Of a stretch of 64,000 bases of DNA, positions 63,771 to 64,000 are shown piece after piece. The stretch is from Eurosta solidaginis (taxonomy: Eukaryota; Arthropoda; Insecta; Diptera; Tephritidae), in NCBI RefSeq assembly GCF_040869045.1, contig NC_090324.1:58805346-58869345 (forward strand), given 5' to 3'. The position numbers were made by a program, and so were the translations under genes. The first letter of the stretch is position 1. Every line of letters begins with the position of its first letter. The notes beneath the pieces are model-generated. The model was not told the DNA's origin, ran no database searches, and saw only the letters and a list, made by a program, of their open reading frames with translations.

Positions 63771-64000
63771 ATGTCGAGTTCAATCCCAAATAAGTTCATC
63801 TCATAAGCGGACATTTTCACGGATTACTGCAATCGGTTCCGCTCAACACCCCTACAGGACAATGCCGAGTCAGCCCTAGCAGTAAAGGAAAAAAACATCG
63901 ACCTCTTTTGGGCGAGAGTCCAGAGCACCTATGATGCGGTAGTAGAAATCGAACACGAGGACCTTCCCCTAGATTTCAAATCCTCTGCCTTCGGGAAATA
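63771..64000 (+). pseudogene. BEL-6 gag N-terminus, runs off the window
   Basis: The frame from ATG 63771 is homologous to BEL-3 Gag: ADIFTDYCNRFRSTPLQDNA and KEKNIDLFWARVQSTYDAVV then EDLPLDFKSSAFGK correspond to LFTDYCARFGTTQIEDNTEA and DKNIDVFWERVQSAYDAVV in BEL-3. A TAA at 63804-63806 interrupts it after 11 codons, so the copy is probably inactive unless translation starts elsewhere. The rest lies beyond the window. Confidence 0.88.

Overview
The window is a eukaryotic, A+T-rich, intron-bearing stretch of insect type and is almost entirely transposable-element sequence. A tRNA-derived SINE whose body resembles a repeat I remember from true fruit flies, together with the abundance of BEL/Pao elements, points to a tephritid-like dipteran. 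That is inference; no search was possible. I see no intact host gene. The only recognisable host-derived coding material is a broken fragment of Integrator subunit 1 (IntS1). Names BEL-1 to BEL-6 are mine, numbered by first appearance except BEL-6.

Left third (1-12,929): a Copia reverse-transcriptase scrap (2-495) abuts a 5'-truncated BEL/Pao pol (BEL-1, 496-4,492). Its integrase is cut by a Ty3/Gypsy element (4,493 to about 9,830) with decayed gag, protease, RT/RNase H and integrase. Then come an unrecognised cysteine-rich coding remnant (9,897-10,835) and about 2 kb of A+T-rich sequence.

Main structure (12,930-64,000): a nest of elements with readable borders. BEL-6 (LTR about 12,930-13,944, gag from 63,771 to the window end) has a Helitron (14,629-63,687) in its leader. 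The Helitron is interrupted twice. BEL-2 (15,632-41,553) is flanked by the 5-bp duplication CGAAT. BEL-5 (minus strand, 45,470-61,637) is flanked by AATGT. BEL-2 in turn contains an internally deleted Gypsy element (17,041-19,433, AGGCA), BEL-3 (23,063-31,668, AATAG) and BEL-4 (31,949-38,246, CTGCT/CTGGT). At most of these sites the host element's reading frame resumes on the far side, which independently supports the borders. BEL-5 holds a SINE with a 14-bp duplication, the IntS1 fragment with further gene-like sequence, and a rearranged inverted segment that makes a 0.66-kb-arm palindrome.

How the parts work together: the BEL elements encode one Gag-protease-RT-RNase H-integrase polyprotein between LTRs. 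BEL-4 is the best preserved (one frame of about 1,760 codons with three stops), then BEL-3. The most unusual feature is a third ORF downstream of integrase in BEL-2, BEL-3 and BEL-5. It repeats the zinc-knuckle pattern of BEL nucleocapsid. In BEL-5 it also carries a retropepsin-like domain with Asp-Pro-Cys-Ala where Asp-Ser-Gly is expected. A 3' splice site lies just upstream of this ORF in all three, and good 5' splice sites lie in the LTR or leader of BEL-2 and BEL-3, so expression from a spliced subgenomic RNA is plausible. BEL-4, with a different primer-binding site, lacks this ORF.
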